In this document: positions 1 through 7,000 of the stretch, piece after piece
Position numbering within the stretch: position 1 is the stretch's first letter
How the letters are laid out: every line of letters begins with the position of its first letter
Assembly: GCA_009885185.1 (NCBI GenBank)
Contig: VFLF01000332.1
Span: forward strand, 1 to 7,583
Length of the DNA: 7,583 nucleotides
Source of the DNA: Nitrosomonadales bacterium
GTDB lineage: Bacteria; Pseudomonadota; Gammaproteobacteria; Burkholderiales; SG8-41
Direction of reading: 5' to 3'
Position numbers and translations under genes: made by a program
Notes under the pieces: generated by a model
The model's database searches: none
What the model was told of the DNA's origin: nothing
What the model saw: only the letters and a program-made list of their open reading frames with translations

Positions 1-233
1 TATTTGGGTTGGCACGCTACGTACTAAGGTATCGATACCTAAGTATCGAATGTGCATTTGGTCACATTCCGCGGTAAGACGGCTCCCTTTCCTGATTTTC
101 CGAACCAAATTTAACCCTGTCGCAATACTTCCGGAAACAGGAATTTTCTTCTTGAACATCAAGTATTACCTTAGAAATACCATACAAATTATTGATTTTA
201 TTTATATTAATGTAAAATTTCCAAAAGCGGTAC
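1..233. other. AT-rich intergenic stretch without a convincing gene
   Basis: From about 100 to 230 the sequence is strikingly AT-rich, with runs such as attattgattttatttata, in sharp contrast to the GC-rich operon to its right. A 67-codon frame (50-253, plus strand) crosses it. It has no recognisable domain, no clear ribosome binding site and a composition that simply reflects the AT-rich DNA, so it is not called as a gene. The only structured element seen is the nested palindrome at 27-49. The low GC could mark horizontally acquired DNA or a regulatory region of a gene lying to the left; the window does not decide this. Confidence 0.5.
27..49. repeat. Nested palindrome centred on ATCGAT (possible operator)
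   Basis: Positions 27-40 read aggtatcgatacct, a perfect 14-bp palindrome. Its right arm (tcgatac, 32-38) also pairs with gtatcga at 43-49 across a 4-nt gap, so the heptamer GTATCGA occurs three times in 21 bp (29-35 forward, 32-38 reverse, 43-49 forward). Overlapping dyads of this kind are typical of binding sites for dimeric repressors. The regulator and the gene it would control are not visible here. There is no T-tract, so it is not an intrinsic terminator. Confidence 0.45.
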
Positions 234-350
234 TTAGTTCCCCGTTTGCTTAGGCAGTTGTAAAGTGGAGTTGTTCTCGATCAATTGCATGCGATATTGC
301 GCTGGCGGCAGGCGTCGCAGCGCCTCATGTATCCGGATTTCGTTGTGGCG
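234..350 (-). pseudogene. IS3-family transposase (OrfB) C-terminal remnant
   Basis: Minus-strand translation of 350-237 gives RHNEIRIHEALRRLPPAQYR followed by MQLIENNSTLQL and a short end before a TAA stop. This matches by eye the end of the DDE integrase core of IS3-family OrfB proteins, whose C-termini typically read YNEIRPHEALG.LPPA.YR followed some residues later by ENSTL.L. The usual Pro after NEIR is Ile here and a Tyr seems to be missing before Asn. Upstream of about 350 the homology stops abruptly: the catalytic DDE residues, OrfA and any terminal inverted repeat are not seen. It is therefore a dead fragment of roughly 115 bp and evidence of past insertion-sequence activity at the downstream edge of the operon. 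Confidence 0.7.
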
Positions 351-473
351 CTTGGGCGCAATGCCTGCGCCACCGGTACTACAGATTTCCCTTCTTTCAA
401 AACCGCCACAATCTGTGGTTCGCAGAATTTCAATTTCTTCATCATCACCTGCTGGAGTCGTCCGATCGATCAT
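234..473 (-). CDS. Short acidic Cys-containing ORF fused to a transposase tail (hypothetical)
   Basis: This frame of 79 codons starts at the ATG at 471-473, preceded seven bases upstream by AAAGG (complement of 481-485), a better ribosome binding site than the one for an in-frame ATG six codons earlier (489-491). The first 40 or so residues are acidic at the start (GDDEEIEI) and then Gly-, Thr- and Cys-containing (TTDCGGFERREICSTGGAG). They resemble no family I recognise. The last 38 residues are the tail of an IS3-type transposase, so the frame looks like a small gene whose original 3' end was replaced by an insertion-sequence remnant, or a chance open frame. It lies 91 bp downstream of the operon on the same strand, so it could be read by transcripts that run through. 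A precursor-peptide role is only a speculation from composition. Confidence 0.25.
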   Translation of the reverse strand: MIDRTTPAGDDEEIEILRTTDCGGFERREICSTGGAGIAPKRHNEIRIHEALRRLPPAQYRMQLIENNSTLQLPKQTGN

Positions 474-564
474 TTCAGCGCCTTTGCCCATTTTGCTTTT
501 TTCTATGGGCCTCTTGCACTGTTATTGATGAAACGAGTTCCAGATATCATACGTGACGGTCCGG

Positions 565-1266
565 CTATTCCGCCCCATCATTTCCGAGTCGCTGCTTGCC
601 CACCCAGCGCCGCAACCCCCATATACCCACAACGATCAACACTGCGGTCAGCGCCAGCAGCACATAACTGCCCGGACCGGGTTGCTTGAGCGACAGCATG
701 AGCTGATCGGTAAATAACGCTACAGCCAAAGTACCCGGGCACATACCCAAGGCAGTACCCAACAACATGTCGCGCAGACGTAGATGCGTGGCTCCCGCCA
801 CCATATTGACGATGGCGAAGGGTGCTACTGGCACAAGGCGCAGCGCGATCACTGCGATCAAGCCGCGGCGCACCATGCGCTGGCTGAGTATATTCACCCG
901 AGTGCCGCCCAATTGCACCAACAGTGCATGCCCTAGAAGCTTTCCCATGCCGTGGCTGACTGCCGCACCCAATAGTGCGCCGCCGAGAATGCAGAGACTA
1001 CCCATCCATGGTCCGAAGGCCACGACGCTAACCAAAGTCAGAAGGATCAATGGAACGGCGAGGCTAAGCGCTAAGCCGAACCCCAGTATGGCCGTGAGCG
1101 GCCCTATGCGTTGACCCAGTTGTCGCAGGCCGCCGATGACATATTCAGGCTCGAGCAAGTCGCGCAACGCCGACCAACGCCAAGCCAGGGTCAGTCCCAG
1201 CAAGGCGAGCAGAGTTAGTGCCAGAATAAGTAGGCGGCTTCGCAATCCGGGGACCGGCTGGCTCAT
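565..1266 (-). CDS. TVP38/TMEM64 (VTT/DedA-type) inner-membrane protein
   Basis: The 233-residue product is a polytopic membrane protein with hydrophobic segments at about 11-30, 54-80, 82-105, 135-155, 165-188 and 200-218. It carries the marks of the VTT domain: a first re-entrant/helical region with FGPWMG (84-89) and a small-residue-rich stretch (GGALLGAAVSHGMGKLLG, 95-112), then R143-LVPVAPF and NMVAG (154-158) leading to a GTALGMCPG segment (170-178). The arginine before VPVAPF is strongly conserved in this family. Relatives include YdjX/YdjZ, DedA proteins and eukaryotic TMEM41B/VMP1/TMEM64. Several members are reported to flip or scramble phospholipids or undecaprenyl phosphate, so lipid movement across the inner membrane is a reasonable role; the actual substrate is unknown. 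The start codon overlaps the stop of the NRPS gene as ATGA (1263-1266), a strong sign of translational coupling. It is the last gene of the operon; no convincing terminator follows. Confidence 0.9.
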   Translation of the reverse strand: MSQPVPGLRSRLLILALTLLALLGLTLAWRWSALRDLLEPEYVIGGLRQLGQRIGPLTAILGFGLALSLAVPLILLTLVSVVAFGPWMGSLCILGGALLGAAVSHGMGKLLGHALLVQLGGTRVNILSQRMVRRGLIAVIALRLVPVAPFAIVNMVAGATHLRLRDMLLGTALGMCPGTLAVALFTDQLMLSLKQPGPGSYVLLALTAVLIVVGIWGLRRWVGKQRLGNDGAE

Positions 1267-4200
1267 GGGTGCGGTCCCGTCGCTCCCATTGGAGCACGAG
1301 TCGAAACGAAGTGGCTCATTGCATGTGCCAGTTCGTCCACGCGGCTGGCTTCAAAGATCGAGCCATGCATACCGCTCACTACTTGCTCGCTGATACGGCC
1401 CGGCATTACGCGCAACCAAGGCTTGAACAATAATCTATCCCAACTCGCCAGTCCGGACGACTTGATCAACAAACACGGACCGTCAAAGCCTCGGATTCGA
1501 TAGGCGCGCAGTGCCATCACCTGAGCGATCAACCCGGGGTCGCTGAACATCGCACCTAGTCGCCGGCCGTTCATGGTGAGTTCTTGTACATGCAACTTGC
1601 GTATCAACCAGTCCAGCGTACGCCACGAACCGCTGCTCCCCAGCACGGTCTTAGGATGTATGGTATCAAGTAGGATCAGACCCAGCGGCGCAAGACCACG
1701 TTCATGCAGCACGCACGCCGTTTCCAAGGCGGTCACGCCACCTACCGAGAACCCCGCGAGCCAGCCCGGAGCAAGACTTTGGGCAGCGATGCTGTCGGCA
1801 TAAACCTCTGCGAGATCGGCCATACTAGCGGGCGGAGCACCCAGCGGCGGTTGCAGCATATGTACATTAAGCACGCCCGCCAAGGCCCGCGCCAAGGTCT
1901 GAAAACGCAGTACGTCGCCATACCCGGAAGCAGCCAAGAAAAGCGGCGGGGCTTCGCTCTTTTCGCTCAAGCGCTGAAGCACACCAGGGCGGGCTTGTGG
2001 TACGGCTAAGACTCTAGCCAGCAGTTCAATCGTTGGGTGCTCGCTGATCAATTGCAGCGGCACATGCCGGCCCAAGCGATCCTCCATCGCGCCAAGGATG
2101 GCAAGCGCCGCCAGCGAGTCCCCACCCAGGTCGAAGAAATTGTCATGAACGCTGATGGGTCGCACGCGCAGTGCCTGCTCCCACTGCTTGAGCAACTCCA
2201 GCTCAAGTGCTCCAGAAGGGGCGCGACGCGCAGCAGTGCCAGATGGCTCGGGTGGCATAGGCAAAGCTTGCAGATCAATCTTGCCGCTACTATTGAGCGG
2301 CAATGCAGACGAAAAATTGAAGCCTGCGGGCACCATATAGTCAGGCAGGTGCGTCCGCAACAAGGCCTGAACCCCGGCTGCTGTGAGCCCGACGTTCCCA
2401 CCCAGCCAAGCATGTAGTCGCGCCACACCGTCGCGCTCCACCTTTTGTACCACCGCCTGCTGCACACCGGGCACGGTAAGACAGGCAGCCTCCACATCAC
2501 CTGGCTCAATGCGAAAGCCATGCAGCTTTATCTGGCGGTCGGCGCGGCCCGCAAAATGCAGTTGCCCTTGGCAATCCAGCCAGCCACGGTCACCGGTGCG
2601 GTACATACGTGCGCCGGATACAAAGGGATCAGGCAAAAAGCATTCGCCGCTGATTTCGGGGCGCGCCAGATAGCCGCGCGCTAGCGCGTCACCCCCGATG
2701 TACACCTCGCCCTTCACGCCGAATGGCTGAGGTTGGTAACGCTCGTCCAGTACATAGATGCGCGTATCATCGACAGGACGGCCTAGAGGCAGCGCGCTGT
2801 CACCGGTGCTGGGCACGCATTGCCAGGCTGTGGCGAAAATCGCCGTCTCGGTAGGGCCATAAACGTTGTAGAGCTGTGCACTGGTCTCCACTAGGAAGCG
2901 ATTCGCTAGTTCTGGTGGCAAAACCTCGCCACCACAACAAGCTACACGCAATTTCAGGTACTCGCGATTGCGCCCCTGCAAACCATTGAGGATGCCGGCC
3001 AAAGTACTGGGCACTAGCGCACAGAACGTCGCACCATGCGTCAGCATAAACTCGGCCAAGCGCTCTGGACGCAAACGCCCGGGTGGTGGCAGCGCCACAC
3101 TCGCGCCTTGGGTGAGCGGGAGCAGCAGCTCGATGAGTGCCGGATCAAAGATTAGCTGAGTGGTTTGCGCAGCACGGTCGAGCGAATTGATGGCCCAGTT
3201 CTTGGCCAGCCAGGCCAAGCGTCGCGACAGGCTGCCATGCGGCATCAGCACGCCCTTGGGTTTGCCACTGGAACCTGAGGTATAAAGCACATAGGCCAAG
3301 TTGTCAGGGCCGGCTCTCTGCCAATCCGGCACGTCGTATGTCGCCGGACCCGGTGGCGGCACCCAAAGCACGTTGGTATGCAAAGCTTGCAGCGCCTGCG
3401 GCGACTCCTGCGACATCACTAGCGCGATTGCGCCGCTGTCTTGCAGGATATCAAACAGGCGGAGTTCTGGCGCATCCAAGTCCAAGGGCAGGAAAGCTGC
3501 GCCCGATTTAGCCACTGCCAACAGGGCCACCACCATTTCCGGCGAGCGCGGCACTGCAAGCGCCACCACGCGCTCGGGCGCGGCACCGGCCACTCGCAGC
3601 GCCGGTACCAACGCGGCGGCCCGACGGTTCAGCTCGGCATAGCTGAGTGTGCCACCATCCCACACCAGGGCGCAGGCCTCGGGCCTTAGTGCTGCCTGAT
3701 GCTCAAATCTCTCGATGAAGGTAGGCGGATCATCCAATTGCGCCAAGTCCTTGTGCAGACCCTCCAATATTGCCCAGCGTTCCTCCTGGGGCATAATAGC
3801 CAACCGCGCGAGAGGGCGCTCGGAATCGGCGGCGAGTTGCTTGGCAATACACCATACCCGGCGCCCCAGCAGTTCTGTCTCGTCGCGTGCATAGCACGCA
3901 ACGCTGGCTTCGAGCACCAGTTCCAGGTCCGCGGTGGAGTCGAACTCGCACACGGTCAAGGCGAGTGGGTAGCGTGCCGTACCGGCAAAAATCTGGCGCG
4001 AGTCCTTCAATTGCATCGCGCCGAACTGCAACCGGTAGTTCTGGCGCTCGAACGACAGTAGCACGTCCATTATGCTATCCCGCCCCTGGCGCATCAGTTG
4101 CAACTGGTGCCCCAACTCACTCAAGGGATAGCGCGCATGGCGCAGCGCCGCCCGCATCTGCTTGCTCGCTTGTTCCAACAGCTGTACTGCGCTCATGCCC

Positions 4201-5123
4201 TGTGTGATTCGCAGTCGCAAAGCAAGCAGGCCGACGAACATGCCCGGCGTATGTTCAAAGCGCCGGCCACTCCGGTTAAGGCAGGGCACGCCGATTACCA
4301 ACTCTTCGCGCCCGCTGGTACGCCAGAAGTACAGCGCGAGTGCTGCCACAAAGCAACTGAACGGGGTGAAGCCGAGCGCCGTCACCTGCCCGCACAGTCG
4401 CGCGTAGGCATCGCGCTCCAAGGCTTGCTGCACCAGATGCGCCTGCGGCAGCACATCCGGTTCGCGCTTGTGCAGACGTTTCTCGATCAGTGGGGCGGGT
4501 GGTTCGCTAAGTTGCTGCAGCCAAAAAGCCTCATCGCGTGCGAATTCGAGGGACCGCCGGTACTGATTCGACTCTTCGATAAAACGCTGATAGGACACGC
4601 CCGGCGGCTCGGGGACACACTGACCCTGCGCGAGCGCATTGTAGATGTCGCTCCAGCGCCGCATCACTTGGGTGGTACCCCAGCCGTCCATTATCAGGTG
4701 GTGAAACTGGATGGACAAACCGTGTAGTTCGTTACCCCCATACAGCAATGCAAAGCGCCATGGCGGCAATTCCCCCAAGGTAAAGGGCTCGCTGATGCGT
4801 CGCTGCCACCAGTCGCGCATGGCCGCACGTACATCCCGCGCACCGGACACATCGATCAGTTCTAGCTGCGGCTCAAATGGCGGCAGCAATCGCTGCGTGC
4901 CATCGGCGAGCGGCACTAGGCGCAGTGCCTCGGTATCACTCACCAGTTGCCGCAAAGCAAGCCTGAACAAGGTCTGGTCTAGAGAGCCAATCAGGAAACC
5001 GCCGCCGCCGATATTCAGGTGAGAGCTGCTGGGCCAAGCGCGCTGATCCAGCCAGACCTCTCGCTGGCTGATGGCCAAAGGCAGCACGATGGGACTCAGA
5101 ACAGCAGGTTGTTGCGATCCCAT
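1263..5123 (-). CDS. Single-module nonribosomal peptide synthetase (C-A-T-TE)
   Basis: The 1286-residue protein has the domain layout and near-equal length of EntF. Condensation domain (about 12-450): HHLIMDG at 141-147, with catalytic His142 and Asp146 intact. Adenylation domain (about 468-955): LYTSGSSGKPKGV at 613-625, NVYGPTET at 753-760, YRTGD at 841-845, GRADRQIKLHGFRIEPGD at 859-876 and catalytic Lys948 in NSSGKID. Carrier domain (about 970-1042): DNFFDLGGDSL with phosphopantetheine Ser1003. Thioesterase (about 1058-1275): GFSVG with Ser1126, Asp1153 in LLDTIHP and His1253. It should adenylate one amino acid, load it on Ser1003, condense it with a donor supplied in trans and release the product by hydrolysis or cyclisation. 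The by-eye specificity pocket (Asp660, Pro661, Ile664, Ala702, Cys729, Gly731, Val754, Ile761, Phe762, Lys948) matches no code I know; Asp660 suggests an alpha-amino acid. The ATG at 5123 overlaps the upstream gene by 28 bp and has a weak purine-rich leader (GAAAAGATAAG). No MbtH or phosphopantetheinyl transferase is nearby. Confidence 0.97.
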   Translation of the reverse strand: MGSQQPAVLSPIVLPLAISQREVWLDQRAWPSSSHLNIGGGGFLIGSLDQTLFRLALRQLVSDTEALRLVPLADGTQRLLPPFEPQLELIDVSGARDVRAAMRDWWQRRISEPFTLGELPPWRFALLYGGNELHGLSIQFHHLIMDGWGTTQVMRRWSDIYNALAQGQCVPEPPGVSYQRFIEESNQYRRSLEFARDEAFWLQQLSEPPAPLIEKRLHKREPDVLPQAHLVQQALERDAYARLCGQVTALGFTPFSCFVAALALYFWRTSGREELVIGVPCLNRSGRRFEHTPGMFVGLLALRLRITQGMSAVQLLEQASKQMRAALRHARYPLSELGHQLQLMRQGRDSIMDVLLSFERQNYRLQFGAMQLKDSRQIFAGTARYPLALTVCEFDSTADLELVLEASVACYARDETELLGRRVWCIAKQLAADSERPLARLAIMPQEERWAILEGLHKDLAQLDDPPTFIERFEHQAALRPEACALVWDGGTLSYAELNRRAAALVPALRVAGAAPERVVALAVPRSPEMVVALLAVAKSGAAFLPLDLDAPELRLFDILQDSGAIALVMSQESPQALQALHTNVLWVPPPGPATYDVPDWQRAGPDNLAYVLYTSGSSGKPKGVLMPHGSLSRRLAWLAKNWAINSLDRAAQTTQLIFDPALIELLLPLTQGASVALPPPGRLRPERLAEFMLTHGATFCALVPSTLAGILNGLQGRNREYLKLRVACCGGEVLPPELANRFLVETSAQLYNVYGPTETAIFATAWQCVPSTGDSALPLGRPVDDTRIYVLDERYQPQPFGVKGEVYIGGDALARGYLARPEISGECFLPDPFVSGARMYRTGDRGWLDCQGQLHFAGRADRQIKLHGFRIEPGDVEAACLTVPGVQQAVVQKVERDGVARLHAWLGGNVGLTAAGVQALLRTHLPDYMVPAGFNFSSALPLNSSGKIDLQALPMPPEPSGTAARRAPSGALELELLKQWEQALRVRPISVHDNFFDLGGDSLAALAILGAMEDRLGRHVPLQLISEHPTIELLARVLAVPQARPGVLQRLSEKSEAPPLFLAASGYGDVLRFQTLARALAGVLNVHMLQPPLGAPPASMADLAEVYADSIAAQSLAPGWLAGFSVGGVTALETACVLHERGLAPLGLILLDTIHPKTVLGSSGSWRTLDWLIRKLHVQELTMNGRRLGAMFSDPGLIAQVMALRAYRIRGFDGPCLLIKSSGLASWDRLLFKPWLRVMPGRISEQVVSGMHGSIFEASRVDELAHAMSHFVSTRAPMGATGPHP

Positions 5124-6925
5124 TGACTTATCTTTTCTATTGCATAGCGATAGCCGGCTTCGGCTATCTCGGCGGCACGATCGTAAGCCATTAGAGAAAA
5201 CTCGGCCACCGGAGGCTCCAAATAGTAATTCGCCTGAGCTATTGTCTGGCCACGCCGGCTCGTGCCGCCGATATGACCGGCACTATAGAGTATCTCAGCA
5301 ATACTTGGAGAAGCAGGTGCACCCGAGCGCAGATAACGTTTGAGCGTACTTAGAGGCGTGAGACGAGAGAGGCACGCGTCTGCCTGTAGATTCGTGCGCA
5401 CGTCCACATCGATCGCAATTACGCTACCGTTGCCGTGCCTACGCTCAAGCGGCGCACCCAATCGCATACGCATAGGTAGAACCGGCACGTTCTCCAGAAT
5501 TGCACCGTCCACCAGCAGGTCGCCTTTGTAGAGTACCGGTGGGAAAAGGCCGGCGGGCGAATTGCTGGCCAGCACGGCACGCCACAACAAACCCCGATCC
5601 TGCACCGTGGTGCTGCCGCGGCTGAGATTGCACGCGGCAGCGAAGAATGGCCGCCACAGACGCTCAATGAGGCGCTCTCCGAACATGCGTTTCAGATCGC
5701 GTTCAACGCGCCGGCCTGACACCAAGGACACCAGCGGCACGGTGAAACGCTCGCCGCCGGCGGCAAAGTGCTTGGTCTGGTCCAGGATTTGCTCCAACGA
5801 CGCACCGCATGCCACTTGCGCACCTATAAGCGCACCCATACTGTTACCGCCTATCAGGTCTATCGGAATATTGGCTTCAGCAAATGCTTTCAGCACGCCA
5901 AGATGTGCAAATCCGCGTGCGCCGCCGCCGCCCAGCACCACGCCGACGGCTCTGCCGGTGAGAAAGCGCGCCAAATGCTCGCAATCCGTTGCGGAGGCGG
6001 CCCGGAGCGGATAAATGCGCTCCACATTGCGCGCCTCCAGCCAAGGCGTAGGGAGTTCAGGCTCCCCACTATTGCTTGCGTGAATCAGCACAAGATGATG
6101 ACGTTTGAGTTGGTAGCCCGGCTCTCGCATCAGTTCGCGCTCGATTGCACTTATACCCGAAGGGCTGCCCGCAGCAGCCACGAAGATCACTTGATCAGCC
6201 TGACGCAGGGCGTATCGCGTCCAGTCGCTGGCACGATCCTCCGCCTCGAAGACGAGCACCTCGTGGTTATACTGAAGCGCCCCAACGCTCTCGGGGTCAG
6301 CTAGTGGCTCGCCGCCAAGCAGGGTTTGCCGCGTATCAGGCCGGACCCATAAATGCCCGACGCGCTCATTCGCCGCGGCTCCGCCCTTGGCAAGGGCTCT
6401 CACCAGCGCCCCGGTGAGGGCATGCACATCGACGCCGTCATGCAGCGGTACGACGGCAAAGGTCTGAGCTAGGCCTTTATCCTGCACCTTACTGTCAAAA
6501 CGCAGGCGGTTGTACACCGCCTTCAGAAACGCCCCGCTCACGGCCAGCGGATAGCGCACCAGCAATGCCTCATAGGCATCGCGGCGTAGTAGCGCCAGTG
6601 TCGAGTCACGCACGGCGGTAACATCTTGGGCGCGCGGTTGTTGCAGTATCATGTTGATCTCACCGATGCACTGGCCCGGGTAAACCTGATTGTAGAGTAA
6701 GGGTTGCCCGTCGCGGTCGCTGCGCGATACGCGCAAACCGCCGCTGATGACGAATACCGCACTATCGGAGAGGTCACCCTCGCTGAACACGCGTGCGCCG
6801 CCAAGCACTTCGCACCATTCCATCGCGTCCACCAATTCGGCCAAGGGCTCGTCCCCCAGCGTGCCGAATACCGCGCTAGAACGCAATGCTTGGTGGATGC
6901 GCGTGCGAGTATCTTGATGTTCCAT
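5096..6925 (-). CDS. Cyclic-nucleotide-binding / patatin-like phospholipase (NTE family)
   Basis: The 609-residue protein begins with a cyclic-nucleotide-binding domain (about 15-140): FSEGDLSDSAVFVISGGLRV at 47-66 and a phosphate-binding cassette with Gly88, Glu89 and Arg98 in PRAQDVTA. A middle region (about 152-325) resembles the Rossmann-like linker seen in bacterial CNB-patatin proteins (AVVPLHDGVDVHAL; QADQVIFVAAAG). The C-terminal patatin domain (about 326-600) has the oxyanion loop GGGGARG (332-338), nucleophile Ser362 in GNSMG and catalytic Asp473 in VDGA, so the Ser-Asp dyad is intact. The family (human NTE/PNPLA6, RssA, mycobacterial CNB-patatin proteins) hydrolyses phospholipids or lysophospholipids. 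There is no signal peptide or clear transmembrane segment, so it probably acts at the cytoplasmic face of the membrane. Ligand binding may gate the lipase; cAMP is the usual guess but c-di-GMP or a lipid is possible. It is the first gene of the operon. No strong Shine-Dalgarno precedes the ATG; the start was chosen because it is the first ATG of the frame and lies just before the CNB domain. Confidence 0.95.
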   Translation of the reverse strand: MEHQDTRTRIHQALRSSAVFGTLGDEPLAELVDAMEWCEVLGGARVFSEGDLSDSAVFVISGGLRVSRSDRDGQPLLYNQVYPGQCIGEINMILQQPRAQDVTAVRDSTLALLRRDAYEALLVRYPLAVSGAFLKAVYNRLRFDSKVQDKGLAQTFAVVPLHDGVDVHALTGALVRALAKGGAAANERVGHLWVRPDTRQTLLGGEPLADPESVGALQYNHEVLVFEAEDRASDWTRYALRQADQVIFVAAAGSPSGISAIERELMREPGYQLKRHHLVLIHASNSGEPELPTPWLEARNVERIYPLRAASATDCEHLARFLTGRAVGVVLGGGGARGFAHLGVLKAFAEANIPIDLIGGNSMGALIGAQVACGASLEQILDQTKHFAAGGERFTVPLVSLVSGRRVERDLKRMFGERLIERLWRPFFAAACNLSRGSTTVQDRGLLWRAVLASNSPAGLFPPVLYKGDLLVDGAILENVPVLPMRMRLGAPLERRHGNGSVIAIDVDVRTNLQADACLSRLTPLSTLKRYLRSGAPASPSIAEILYSAGHIGGTSRRGQTIAQANYYLEPPVAEFSLMAYDRAAEIAEAGYRYAIEKISQWDRNNLLF

Positions 6926-6948
6926 AGCTTAGTCGATTGTTAGGCAGT

Positions 6949-6981
6949 AATGGCCAGTATAATATGTTCCGATTATGCCAA
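6949..6981 (-). promoter_or_regulatory. Candidate operon promoter
   Basis: Read on the minus strand, TTGGCA (complement of 6976-6981) is followed by TATACT (complement of 6956-6961), about 30 bp before the phospholipase ATG. The hexamers fit sigma-70 but the 14-bp spacer is too short for a standard promoter, so the pairing is uncertain. The same AT-rich patch also contains a perfect TATAAT on the plus strand (6958-6963) with TTGTTA 15 bp upstream, which would point toward the integrase relic. This is the only AT-rich, promoter-like patch between the phospholipase gene and the relic. Confidence 0.35.
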
Positions 6982-7000
6982 GGGGTTTCGCGCTCGTTCG

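Noticed and set aside
486..510. Inverted repeat GCCCAT / ATGGGC with a 13-nt A-rich loop downstream of the operon, as a terminator
   Set aside because: The stem is only 6 bp, the loop is large and no T-tract follows on the minus strand, so it does not meet the pattern of an intrinsic terminator.
285..689. 134-codon plus-strand open frame at the left edge
   Set aside because: It overlaps the VTT gene and the transposase remnant in antisense, has no ribosome site and resembles no family.
4098..4727. 209-codon open frame on the plus strand
   Set aside because: It lies antisense to the condensation domain of the NRPS, shows no recognisable motif and is typical of shadow frames in GC-rich genes.
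1263..5123. Calling the NRPS entF (enterobactin synthase)
   Set aside because: Architecture and length match, but the by-eye specificity pocket is not the serine code and no other enterobactin genes are present, so no symbol is given.
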